Below are positions 34,898 through 45,300 of a stretch of DNA of 64,000 nt, in pieces. This DNA comes from Pedobacter cryoconitis (GTDB lineage: Bacteria > Bacteroidota > Bacteroidia > Sphingobacteriales > Sphingobacteriaceae), in the NCBI RefSeq assembly GCF_003259615.1, contig NZ_QLLR01000015.1, forward strand, positions 58,277-122,276. The letters are read 5' to 3'. Position 1 is the first letter of the stretch. Each line of letters begins with the position of its first letter. The notes under the pieces are model-generated. The model searched no databases and was not told where the DNA came from. It saw only the letters and a program-made list of their open reading frames with translations. Made by a program: the position numbers and the translations under genes.

Positions 34898-37800
34898 TTA
34901 CAAATCAGTATAACAAATAATATGTGTTTTTAAACAGGCAGCCAAAGTTATTGCTTCCTTACCTTTCACCATACTAAAATGGGTTCCCGGAACAGTATAC
35001 ACCACCGCGTTACCCGCATGTTTTTCCCAGCCCAGCCCCTGTTCATAACCTGTCCAGTCCTCATCCTCAGTTTTAACAATAATTGTTAATGCTTTAACTT
35101 CCCCATTCACAGGATAATCCATTTGTACATTCGTAAACTGTAAATCAAGCAACCTCAGGATAAAAGCGGCATCCTCTTCTTTAACATCCGTTTGATGCGT
35201 CAGGAAATCAGCCATAAACCTGCTTAATTCCTGTTCCGGAATATCCTTCACAGCAGTTAAAAACGCTGCCGTCCAGTGCGGATAAGGTGTCTGTATTAAA
35301 TGATAATAATTAAGGAGATCCAGCAAAGCCTCTCCCTGATTTCCGGCAGGCTTAACATTCTCCTGTAACACAGTCGCCGCGTCCAGAATAGCCAGCAAAT
35401 CAACCTGTTCCCCTTGACGTTCCAGCTGCAACGTCATTTCATAAACTACCTTTCCACCAAAAGAATGACCTATTAAACGATAAGGTCCTGCTGGTTGTAC
35501 GGACTTGATCCAGCTGATATTCATCGCCGCAATTGCAGCTATATTATCCAGAGGCTTTTCCCCTTTGAATAGTCCCATCATTTGCAGCCCATATACCGCA
35601 CCGCTATCCTCAAAATTTTTACCCAGTTCATCATAACCATCGCAAATTCCATCTGAACCCGGTATGATAAATACAGGCTCATCCTGCCGCCCGGAATTCA
35701 ATAAAACAAGATGTTCATTATTTGTCTGATTAAGCTGTTTCTGCAGCAGGCCAGCTAATGTACTAATGGTTGTATTGACCAGTAAATCCTGCATCTGCAC
35801 CTTGTAGCCTAACTTTCTGATTGGATTCATCACACGCATAGCTAATAAAGAATGTCCTCCCAGATCAAAGAAACTATCATGGATTCCTACCGGGGACACA
35901 TGAAGTAACTCTTCCCAGATAGCCACCAGCTCTGATTCCAACTCGTTCCTTGCAGCTACATAACCCTGATGCTGCTGAACAGAAGCACCAGCCGACGGTA
36001 AAGCTTTTTTATCCAGTTTACCATGTGAAGTCAATGGCATAGTTTCCAATTCCACAAACACACGCGGCACCATATATTCCGGCAATTGCGTCTCCAGGTA
36101 AGACACCAGGTTATCCTTCGCAAAAGAACCTTCAGGAACTACATAACAAACCAAATGATTACTACCCGATTCATCTGCTCGGGTCAGTACAACAGACTGA
36201 CTTACAAAATCACTCTGCTGAACAGCATTCTCAATCTCTCCCAGCTCAATCCGGTAACCCCGTACCTTAACCTGATCATCCATACGGCCAATAAACTCTA
36301 TGTTTCCATCCGGAAGCCACCTGCCAATATCACCTGTTTTATACAAACGGCCACCAGCTGTATTTCCAAAAGGATCAGCCACAAAACGTGCTGAAGTTAA
36401 CTCTGGCTGATTCAGATAACCTCTTGCCACACCAAAACCACCAATACAGATTTCTCCCGGCACCCCTGCAGGCAATAAATTACCTCCGGAATCCAGCAGA
36501 TAAAGCTGTACATTACTGGCAGGCTTACCTATCGGCAGATAATCTGCTTCATTCCAGCCCCGCTTAAACTGATAAGTAGTAGCAAATACGGTACATTCAG
36601 TTGGCCCGTAGGCATTATGAAAATCAAGCGCAGATTCCGCCGTCCAGCTTTGCGCCAATGGTATCCCGCAGCGCTCTCCCCCGGCGGTAATATGTCTTAA
36701 ACCTGGCGGCACCTGATCGGCTGGTATATTCCTTAAAAAACCAGGCGTAGCCAGCATATAAGTGACCTTTTCTTTATTCATCACCGATATAACTGCATCG
36801 GCATCCATTTGCACCTCTTTTGGGATTAAAACCAGTCCGGCCCCGTTCAGCAAGGCCATGAACATTTGTTCTACAGCGGCATCAAAAGTATAGCTCGAAA
36901 ACAACAATACCCGGTCAGCATTGGTCAGCCTGAGTTTCTTCTGCCAGCCAAAAACCATATTGTGGACACTTCGATGTTCTATCAATACTCCTTTCGGCTT
37001 TCCGGTAGAACCCGATGTATAAATTACATAACATAAATGAGCAGCATGAAGCGCAGTTACTACCGGTGCAGCAGACTCCTGATCAATTACCGTCCAGTCT
37101 TCATCCATAGAAACAACCTGTATATCCTTACCCAGCAAATTCCTGCTATAAGCATTGCTCACTACAATACGGGCCCTGGTATCTTCCAGCAGGTAACTGA
37201 TCCTTTCCTGAGGATAATCCGGATCTACAGGAACATAAGCACCTCCGGCCTTCAAAATCCCCAGTATACCGATAATCATATCCAGCGAACGGTCAATACA
37301 AACCGGCACCAGCATATCTTCCTTTACCCCCATCGAACGCAGGTAATGACCTAATTGATTACTTTGCTGATCAAGCTCTCTGTAAGTGAGTTGCTGATCT
37401 TTATAAATCAAAGCAACCGCGTCCGGACACTGCGCCACCTGCAAAGCAAACAAATCAACCAGTGTCAGTTCCATTGGATAAGCTGCTGCTGTTGCATTAA
37501 AAGCCGACAATTGCGCCAGCTCCTGCGCCGTTAATACCGGAACATCAGCAATACGCAGAGAATCCTGATCAAGATAGGCATCAAGCACAGCATCAAAATA
37601 GACATGAATATCTGCCAGTGTTTTGCCGCTCCTGAGCTCCTTACCCAATCTGTAATTTACAGCCAGCACATTGCCCGTAGTACTCACCGTACAATCCAGA
37701 TGGGTATTGGTAACCTCTGAACTTTCCAGTTTTAAAGCATCTGCTTCGGCCTCCAGGTGATCCTGCTGCACAAACAAACCCGCTATACCATCCATCTGAT

Positions 37801-40800
37801 CGAATACATGGAAATTAATATAGTTGAAAATAGTATCAAAGAAAGGATTACCGCTTGATGCTTGTTCTCCAATCAAGCGTGCAATTTCTGATAATGGCAC
37901 ACGATCTCTTTCTTTAAGTGAAATCAGTTGTTGTTCTATCTCCTGAAAATAAGCCTTCCAGGTTACATCAGGCCCGCTACCGATAAAACGGAAAGGGATG
38001 GTATTTAAAAAGCAGCCCAATACTTTATCTCCATCCTCGGTAATCGGACGGCCATTAGTCACCACGCCCACAGTAACTTCCTGTTCCACGGTCAACATGC
38101 TCAGCATATATTGATAAGCGCCAAGAAAGACCCCTTTTAAACTCAGTCCGTCAGCCTGCGTTTTAGCCTTCAGCCGGTTAAGGTAACCCACCTCATAAAT
38201 CTTTAATAGATTATCATCGATCACTGTATCTGTGAAAATATCCAGACGCTTATAATCGGATAAAGACTGTACCCAGAATTTGCGGTTCTCTTCATTGCGT
38301 TGCTCTGAAATACTTTCGATCACAAAATCACGGTAACTCGCTTTCAATAGTGGTAATTCTACTTCCGCCTTACTTTGTACTTGTGCTACATAAAGATTAT
38401 TGAGTTCGGTGGCAAAAGAAGCAACACTCCATCCATCAAGCATCGCATGATGAAACTGAAACAACAGGATATGTTCTTTCAAAGTCTGAAACACATTCAT
38501 CCGCCATAAACTTCCCTGGTGAACCTCAAAAGGCTTTGTCCTTTCTGCAGCTAAATAAGCCCCCAGATAAGCACTCAGCTCTGTCTCTTTCAAGTCCCGG
38601 ACATCGTGATATTCCACATGAATATCTCCCTGGCTATAAACAACCTGTATCCCCTGGGTATGCAGGTGAAGATCAAACCTCGTGCGTAAGATTGAATGTT
38701 TGGAAACCAGCCTTTTCAGTACCTGTTCAAAAACATCCTGCTCCAAAACCTGCGGTAATTTAAAGGTGATCTGATCATGATATATAGCCATTTCAGGGTT
38801 TAACTGGGAAGTGTAAACCATCCCGCTCTGAATAGCACTCATCGGGTAAATATCTTCGATTTCCAGTTCAGAATTTTGTTCCGCCATCTGCTGTTTCAAC
38901 TGCGGAAGCAAATGCAAACGCAAAGTGTCCAGTTCTGCAAGAATCACTTCACGAACCGGATCTGTCTCTGGCGCAGCAATATGCCCTGAATCAATCAAAG
39001 CGGCCAGACTACTGACCGTTGAACATTCATATAAATCATATAAACGAATCGTGTCATTAAATGCTTTACGTAACCTGCTGATCACCCCGATAGCGACAAT
39101 CGAATCTCCGCCAAGCTTGAAAAAATCATCATGAATACTTAACGTTTCAATGCCCAGCGAGAGCGCCCAGATCTCTTTGACTTTCTGCTCAGTCTGCGTT
39201 AACTGTTCACTAACTTCCAGTTCCTGTTCCGCGCTGATCAGCTGTGCATCTGCCAATCCTTTTTTATTCACTTTACCATTAGCCGTAAGCGGGAAAGCCT
39301 CGAGTTCCATCAATACCTGGGGCACCATGTAATCCGGCAAACGCGCTTGCAGATAAGTTATTAACCCATCGCGGTCAAATCGCTGTCCACGCTGAGCAAC
39401 CACATAACCAACCAGGCGTTTTTGTCCCGATTCATCGGCTGGTGCCAATACTATACACTGGCTCACCAAACCGCTTTGCTGAATAATATTTTCAATTTCT
39501 CCCAGCTCGATACGGTAACCCCGGATTTTCACCTGATCATCCCTGCGGCCAATGAATTCAATATTTCCATCAGCAAGCCACCGTCCAATATCACCCGTTT
39601 TATATAAGCGGCCACCCTGCGTTTTTCCAAAAACATCAGGAATAAACCGCGCTGAGGTCAATGCGTCCTGGTTAAGATAACCGCGGGCGACACCCGCCCC
39701 GCCCACATAAATCTCTCCGGACACGCCAATAGGTACCGGCTGTCCATCATTATCCAGTATATATGCCTGGCGATTTCTCAGCGGCCGCCCGATAGGAATA
39801 ATATCCTCATACTGATGCGCTGTTAACTGATAGGTCAGCGAAAAAGTTGTATTTTCAGTTGGCCCATATCCATTGATTAAAATCTTATCCGGATAAAACT
39901 GGCGGAAACGGTTAACATGGGCAACCGAGAGTTTCTCCCCCCCAACCATAATTGAAAGCAGGCCTTCAAATAAATCTATATCCACATCCACCAGCTGATT
40001 AAACCAGCCAGCAGTAAACCACATCACGGTGATTTTATTCAAGCGCAATACTGCTTTCAGTAAATTATTATCCAGTAAACTGCTGGCCGGACATAAGACC
40101 AGGCGACCTCCGTTAAGCCACATCCCCCAATATTCAAAAGTCGTGGCATCAAAAGAAGGAGAACCAGCAGATAACAACGCATCGCGGGAACTCAGCTTGA
40201 TATAATTCGCGCCCGAAACCAGGCTGATAACATTGCTATGCGTAACCAAAACACCTTTAGGCTGCCCGGTAGAGCCAGAAGTATACATGACATAACATAA
40301 ATGATGAGCACGAAGGTTTGTAGCCACAGCTGTTATAGGTTCCTGAGTGATGACCTCACGTTCCCCATCCAGAGAAATGACACAAATATCATCATACCCA
40401 CTCAGCAGTAACCGGTTAGCCTCACTACTCACTACTACATCTGCCTTTGTATCGGATAAAATATAGCTGATCCGTTCCTGCGGATATTCAGAATCAATTG
40501 GCACATATGCACCGCCGGCTTTCAGAATACCCAATATTCCAATCATCATATCCACAGAACGCGTGATACAGATCGGAACCAGCGTATCTTCCCTGACTCC
40601 AGCGCAGCGCAGGTAATGCCCAAGCTGATTACTCTTTTCATCCAGCTCTTTATAAGTTAACCGCTCATCCAGATAAACCAGCGCTATAGCATCCGGAGTC
40701 TGCAGAGCCTGTGCACTAAATAAACCGACCAGTGTCTGCTCCCCTGGATAAGCAGAAACCCTGGCATTAAAAGTATTTAAAACCTCTTCCTGCTCAGCTT

Positions 40801-42340
40801 TACGCAATATTTGCAGCTGATCAATCTTCTGCGAAGGAGATAAAACGATAGCTTGAAGCAGGACCAGGTAATTACGGAACATCCGGTCTATGGTTGCACC
40901 CTTAAATAAATCAGTACAGTATTCTACCCCAACTTCAATTCCGGAGGTTCCCTCTATGGCAGATATATTCAAATCAAACTGACTGGTACTATGCCCGGTT
41001 TTCTGTTCTTTTAAAACAGCTTCCCCCAAACGGAATACGGGTACTTCGGGAATATTCTGTACCGTAAAAATGACCTGGTACAGCGGATTACGGCTTTTAT
41101 CCCTTTCCTGACCAACTGTCTCCACCACACGTTCAAAAGGTACATCCTGATACTCATAAGCACTCAAAGTGGTTTCTTTTACCTGCTGAAGAAAAGCTAC
41201 AAAAGAAGGATTACCGCTCAGGTTACTTCTGAGTGCCAGGGTGTTGGCGAAAAATCCAATTAACTCTTCCAGCTCCTGGCGTGTACGCCCGGCAATCACA
41301 CTGCCCACACAAATATCATCCTGACCACTATAGCGGTAAAACAAGATTTTGATGGCTGATAAAAGAACCATATGCAAGGTAGCACCATGCTGACGCGCTA
41401 ACGATTGCAATCCTGCAGATAGTTTTGCACCCAGTGGAAATACAGCCATTGCGCCCCTTGTACTTTGTATGGCCGGCCGCGGATAATCTATAGGTAATTC
41501 CAATGGACTGGTTCCCACCAGGCGATCCTTCCAATAAGCAATCCGGCGGCCCCAGTGTGATTCTTCCTGTGCGCGCTGCCATATAGAATAATCACCATAT
41601 TGCAACGCCATCGGAGGAAGTGAAGCTGCTAAACCTGCTGTACTCATCTGGTATAAAGCAATAAGCTCTTTGATCAGGATCGAAAGTGACCAGCCATCGG
41701 CGGCGATATGATGCAAAATAATTACCAGTACATGCTCCTGATCCGAAATCCGGATCAGGTGTGCCCGCAGCATATGGTCTGTTTTAAGATCAATACGCTC
41801 TGCAGCCAGTGCAGCTAATAATTTGGTGAGCCCTGCTTCCCCTCCCTGGTAACCGGCCATCCTGTTTAAAGACCAGCGGTCTTTTTCTAAAATACACTGC
41901 ATGGGCTGCCCTGCAGCATTCTGACGGATGACTGTTCTTAAGATCTCGTGCCTGTTCACCACCTCTTTAAGGGCCAGTTCTAGTGCATCTGTATTAAATT
42001 TTCCGGACAAGCGGAAATACATCGGCATGTGATAATGTGTACTTCCGTTGAGCTGATCAATCATCCAAAGTCCTTTCTGACCATAAGACAACGGGATTTC
42101 CTGTTTTTCTGCCCGGATTGGAATCGGGGAATGATCAAAATCATCACCCAGGGAGAGCTCATGACGTAAAAAATCAATGAGCTCCTTTTTATATTGTTTG
42201 ATTTCCTGTAACAGCTCAGGATCAATCTGAGTCTGTTCCCCTAAATCAAGTTTAAGATTGTCATGTTCAAGAAAAATAGAAACCCCATTATTCCTTGCCT
42301 TTTTCAGCACACCAACAACCTGGTTAAAGTCCGTATTCAT
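34898..42340 (-). CDS. Nonribosomal peptide synthetase, modules 4-5: TubC-C-A-T-C-A-T-TE
   Basis: The 2480-residue protein contains, in order: a TubC-type docking domain (about 1-60), condensation domain C4 (80-510; HHIAADGWS near 215), adenylation A4 (about 540-1040; YTSGSTGQPKG near 688), carrier T4 (LGGDS near 1080), C5 (1165-1600; HHAMLDGWS near 1300), A5 (about 1640-2130), T5 (LGGHS near 2162) and a thioesterase (GHSFGG near 2293, late GTHFSMVKG). Hand alignment to GrsA gives DAFWMGGTFK for A4, nearly the valine code DAFWIGGTFK, and DAELTGAVFK for A5 (no clear match; Glu at position 239 hints at a basic residue). The TE releases or cyclises the peptide. It follows the first NRPS by 26 bp. 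All active-site motifs look intact. No epimerase, methyltransferase or reductase domain is seen. Confidence 0.93.
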   Translation of the reverse strand: MNTDFNQVVGVLKKARNNGVSIFLEHDNLKLDLGEQTQIDPELLQEIKQYKKELIDFLRHELSLGDDFDHSPIPIRAEKQEIPLSYGQKGLWMIDQLNGSTHYHMPMYFRLSGKFNTDALELALKEVVNRHEILRTVIRQNAAGQPMQCILEKDRWSLNRMAGYQGGEAGLTKLLAALAAERIDLKTDHMLRAHLIRISDQEHVLVIILHHIAADGWSLSILIKELIALYQMSTAGLAASLPPMALQYGDYSIWQRAQEESHWGRRIAYWKDRLVGTSPLELPIDYPRPAIQSTRGAMAVFPLGAKLSAGLQSLARQHGATLHMVLLSAIKILFYRYSGQDDICVGSVIAGRTRQELEELIGFFANTLALRSNLSGNPSFVAFLQQVKETTLSAYEYQDVPFERVVETVGQERDKSRNPLYQVIFTVQNIPEVPVFRLGEAVLKEQKTGHSTSQFDLNISAIEGTSGIEVGVEYCTDLFKGATIDRMFRNYLVLLQAIVLSPSQKIDQLQILRKAEQEEVLNTFNARVSAYPGEQTLVGLFSAQALQTPDAIALVYLDERLTYKELDEKSNQLGHYLRCAGVREDTLVPICITRSVDMMIGILGILKAGGAYVPIDSEYPQERISYILSDTKADVVVSSEANRLLLSGYDDICVISLDGEREVITQEPITAVATNLRAHHLCYVMYTSGSTGQPKGVLVTHSNVISLVSGANYIKLSSRDALLSAGSPSFDATTFEYWGMWLNGGRLVLCPASSLLDNNLLKAVLRLNKITVMWFTAGWFNQLVDVDIDLFEGLLSIMVGGEKLSVAHVNRFRQFYPDKILINGYGPTENTTFSLTYQLTAHQYEDIIPIGRPLRNRQAYILDNDGQPVPIGVSGEIYVGGAGVARGYLNQDALTSARFIPDVFGKTQGGRLYKTGDIGRWLADGNIEFIGRRDDQVKIRGYRIELGEIENIIQQSGLVSQCIVLAPADESGQKRLVGYVVAQRGQRFDRDGLITYLQARLPDYMVPQVLMELEAFPLTANGKVNKKGLADAQLISAEQELEVSEQLTQTEQKVKEIWALSLGIETLSIHDDFFKLGGDSIVAIGVISRLRKAFNDTIRLYDLYECSTVSSLAALIDSGHIAAPETDPVREVILAELDTLRLHLLPQLKQQMAEQNSELEIEDIYPMSAIQSGMVYTSQLNPEMAIYHDQITFKLPQVLEQDVFEQVLKRLVSKHSILRTRFDLHLHTQGIQVVYSQGDIHVEYHDVRDLKETELSAYLGAYLAAERTKPFEVHQGSLWRMNVFQTLKEHILLFQFHHAMLDGWSVASFATELNNLYVAQVQSKAEVELPLLKASYRDFVIESISEQRNEENRKFWVQSLSDYKRLDIFTDTVIDDNLLKIYEVGYLNRLKAKTQADGLSLKGVFLGAYQYMLSMLTVEQEVTVGVVTNGRPITEDGDKVLGCFLNTIPFRFIGSGPDVTWKAYFQEIEQQLISLKERDRVPLSEIARLIGEQASSGNPFFDTIFNYINFHVFDQMDGIAGLFVQQDHLEAEADALKLESSEVTNTHLDCTVSTTGNVLAVNYRLGKELRSGKTLADIHVYFDAVLDAYLDQDSLRIADVPVLTAQELAQLSAFNATAAAYPMELTLVDLFALQVAQCPDAVALIYKDQQLTYRELDQQSNQLGHYLRSMGVKEDMLVPVCIDRSLDMIIGILGILKAGGAYVPVDPDYPQERISYLLEDTRARIVVSNAYSRNLLGKDIQVVSMDEDWTVIDQESAAPVVTALHAAHLCYVIYTSGSTGKPKGVLIEHRSVHNMVFGWQKKLRLTNADRVLLFSSYTFDAAVEQMFMALLNGAGLVLIPKEVQMDADAVISVMNKEKVTYMLATPGFLRNIPADQVPPGLRHITAGGERCGIPLAQSWTAESALDFHNAYGPTECTVFATTYQFKRGWNEADYLPIGKPASNVQLYLLDSGGNLLPAGVPGEICIGGFGVARGYLNQPELTSARFVADPFGNTAGGRLYKTGDIGRWLPDGNIEFIGRMDDQVKVRGYRIELGEIENAVQQSDFVSQSVVLTRADESGSNHLVCYVVPEGSFAKDNLVSYLETQLPEYMVPRVFVELETMPLTSHGKLDKKALPSAGASVQQHQGYVAARNELESELVAIWEELLHVSPVGIHDSFFDLGGHSLLAMRVMNPIRKLGYKVQMQDLLVNTTISTLAGLLQKQLNQTNNEHLVLLNSGRQDEPVFIIPGSDGICDGYDELGKNFEDSGAVYGLQMMGLFKGEKPLDNIAAIAAMNISWIKSVQPAGPYRLIGHSFGGKVVYEMTLQLERQGEQVDLLAILDAATVLQENVKPAGNQGEALLDLLNYYHLIQTPYPHWTAAFLTAVKDIPEQELSRFMADFLTHQTDVKEEDAAFILRLLDLQFTNVQMDYPVNGEVKALTIIVKTEDEDWTGYEQGLGWEKHAGNAVVYTVPGTHFSMVKGKEAITLAACLKTHIICYTDL

Positions 42341-42366
42341 AGCTATGTGTTTTAGGTTAGATTGAT

Positions 42367-45300
42367 TTAAAGGCTGATGACATTGACTCCAAGCCGAACT
42401 GTTTTAATCTGCAGTTCTTCTATGTAAGCGGCCAGTTTATCTATGTTTTTGCATTGGAATATACCTTTCACCGGAACATTAACTTCCAGTTCCTTTTGTA
42501 TACTGCTGCTCACCCGCATAGCTAATAAAGAATGTCCACCCAGTTCAAAGAAACTGTCATGAATCCCTATCGGCGATACCTGCAGCAATTCTTCCCAGAT
42601 GCCAACTAAAGTGGCTTCCAGCTCACTTCCCGCAGGCACATAATTCTTACTCAGCTGTCCTTTGGTATCTGCCGAAGGCAACGCCTTTTTATCCAGCTTT
42701 CCATGAGAAGTCAGTGGGATCGACTCCATTTCTACAAATACCCGCGGCACCATATACTCCGGTAATTGAGTTTCCAGGTAAGCCACCAGGTTTTCCCTGA
42801 CAAAAACACCCGGAGAAACCACATAACAAATCAGCTGGTTATGACCAGACTCATCCGCATGTGCCACCACAATAGACTGCGCAACCAAACCACTCTGCTG
42901 AATCACACTTTCAATCTCCCCCAATTCAATACGGTAACCGCGTACTTTAACCTGGTCATCAATACGGCCTATAAATTCAATGTTCCCATCCGGAAGCCAC
43001 CTGCCAGTATCACCAGTTTTATACAAACGGCCACTACCAAAAGGATTAGCCACAAAACGTTCAGCAGTTAACTCTTCCCGGTTCAGATAACCCCGTGCTA
43101 CCCCCGCACCAGCAATACAAATCTCTCCCGGCACACCTGCAGGCAATAAATTACCTGCGTTATCCAGGATATGTATTTGCACATTTCCAACCGGCTGACC
43201 AATAGACAGATATTCCCCATGTTTTTTATTGGCAGCATAAGGATAAACTGTAGTGGTAATGGTACATTCAGTAGGCCCGTAAGCATTGTAAAAATCAAGG
43301 TCATTCTCCGCAGTCCAGCGCTGTGCAAGCAAAGTCGCACAACGTTCCCCTCCTGCAATCACGTGTTTTAAATCTTTTAACTCCCCTTTTTGAATCAGGC
43401 CATTTAAAAAACTAGGTGTTACATCCAGATAGGTAATCTTTTCAGCTGCAGTAACTTCCATCAGTTGGTCTGCATCCAGTTGTACCTCTTTTGAAATAAT
43501 AACTAAGCCTGCGCCAGTTAATAAAGCCATAAAAAGCTGTTCCACAAAAGGGTCAAATGTATAATTGGAGAATAACAGCACCCGGTCACTTTCCGTTAAT
43601 TTCAGCACGCGCTGGCGATCCCAGATTAAGTTAATCACCCCTGTATGTTCTATCAGCACGCCTTTGGGCTGCCCGGTAGAACCTGAAGTATAAATTACAT
43701 AACATAAATTAGTTGCCTGCAGGTTAGTTTCTACAAGCGCAGAAGGTTCTTTCCTGATTAATTCCAGGTCTTCATCCAGCGAAACCACCAGGATATTTTC
43801 CTGCTGTTCAAGCAATCCGCGGTAATGTTCATTGCTGACTACAATACCTGCCCCGGTATCTGAAAGCATATAATTAATCCGGTCCTGAGGGTATTCAGGA
43901 TCTATCGGCACATAAGCCCCTCCCGCTTTCAAAATTCCCAGTATAGCAATAACCATATCTATGGAACGCCCTAAACAGATCGGTACAAGCGTATCTTCCT
44001 GAACCCCGGCCGAACGTAAATAATGACCCAGCTGATTACTTTGCAAGTCAAGTTCTCTGTAAGTCAGCTGCTGATCCTCAAAAATCAGCGCTACTGCGCC
44101 GGGATGCTGAGCCGCCTGGTTAACGAATAAATCAACCAGTGTCTGCTTGTCCGGATAAGCCGCGGCAGTTGAATTGAACGTACTTAATAATTCCAGTTCC
44201 TGTACAGGTAAAACCGGGACATCGGCAATACGCTGCTCATAATTTTCAAGGTAAGCGGTGAGTACAAGGTCAAAATAAGCATGAATTTCAGCCAGTGCTT
44301 TACCACTTTTAAGCCCCCTGGTCCGGTGATAACTCACCACCAGAATGTCCCCGGTCACGCTAACCGAACAATCAAGATAAGTATTCGTTGCCTCATACCC
44401 GCCAGATGCGTTCTGCTCATCTTCCTGCTCCAATTGTACGTGTCCCTGTTTTGCAAACAGACCTTCTTCAGCATCCATATGATCATACACATGGAAATTA
44501 ATATAATTGAAAATGGCATCGAAGAATGGATTACCGCTCGAAGACTGCTCGCCTGTGAGCTGTGCAATTTCCATTAAAGGCATCCTGTCCCGCTCTTTCA
44601 ATGCAGTAAGCTGCTGCTCAATACGTTCAAAATATACCTTCCAGGTGAGCTCATTACCACCGCTAACCGAACGGAAAGGGATCGTATTTAAAAAACAGCC
44701 CAATACTTTATCGCCATCTTCAGTTAACGGGCGGCCATTGGTCACCACGCCGAACGTAACCTCCTGTTCTGCAGTCAGCCTGCTCAGCATATACTGATAA
44801 GCACCCAAAAACATACCTTTCAGACTCAGTCCATCAGCTTTAGTCTTGTCTTTCAACCTTTGCAGGTAATTCAGCTCATAGGCTTTTGCCCAATTGTCAT
44901 CCGCCACAGTCTCATTAAACATATCTAACCGTTTATAGCCAGTTAATGATTCTGCCCAGAACGTCCGGTTATCCTGATTGCGTTTTTCTGCTATACTTTC
45001 TATGACAAAATCACGGTAACTCGCTTTTAACGGCGTTACCTGGACCTGATCTCCATGCGCAAGAATAGCCAGGTAAAGGTTGTTCAGTTCCGTTGTAAAA
45101 GAAGCGACACTCCATCCATCAAACATCGCATGGTGAAACTGGAAGACCAGGATATAGTCTTTCAAAGTCTGCAATAAACTGATCCGCCATAACTTACCCT
45201 GATGCACCACAAAAGGAACAGCACGTTCTTCTTCCAGGTAATTCGCTAAATAAGCCCCTGATCCGTTTTCAGTAAACGGACGAATATCGCGGAATACCAT

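Noticed and set aside
38800..38900. Epimerization domains after T2 and T4
   Set aside because: The YPMS-IQSGM start resembles E domains, but each is followed by an A domain with a full HHxxxDGWS condensation motif and no separate C domain, so they are condensation domains.
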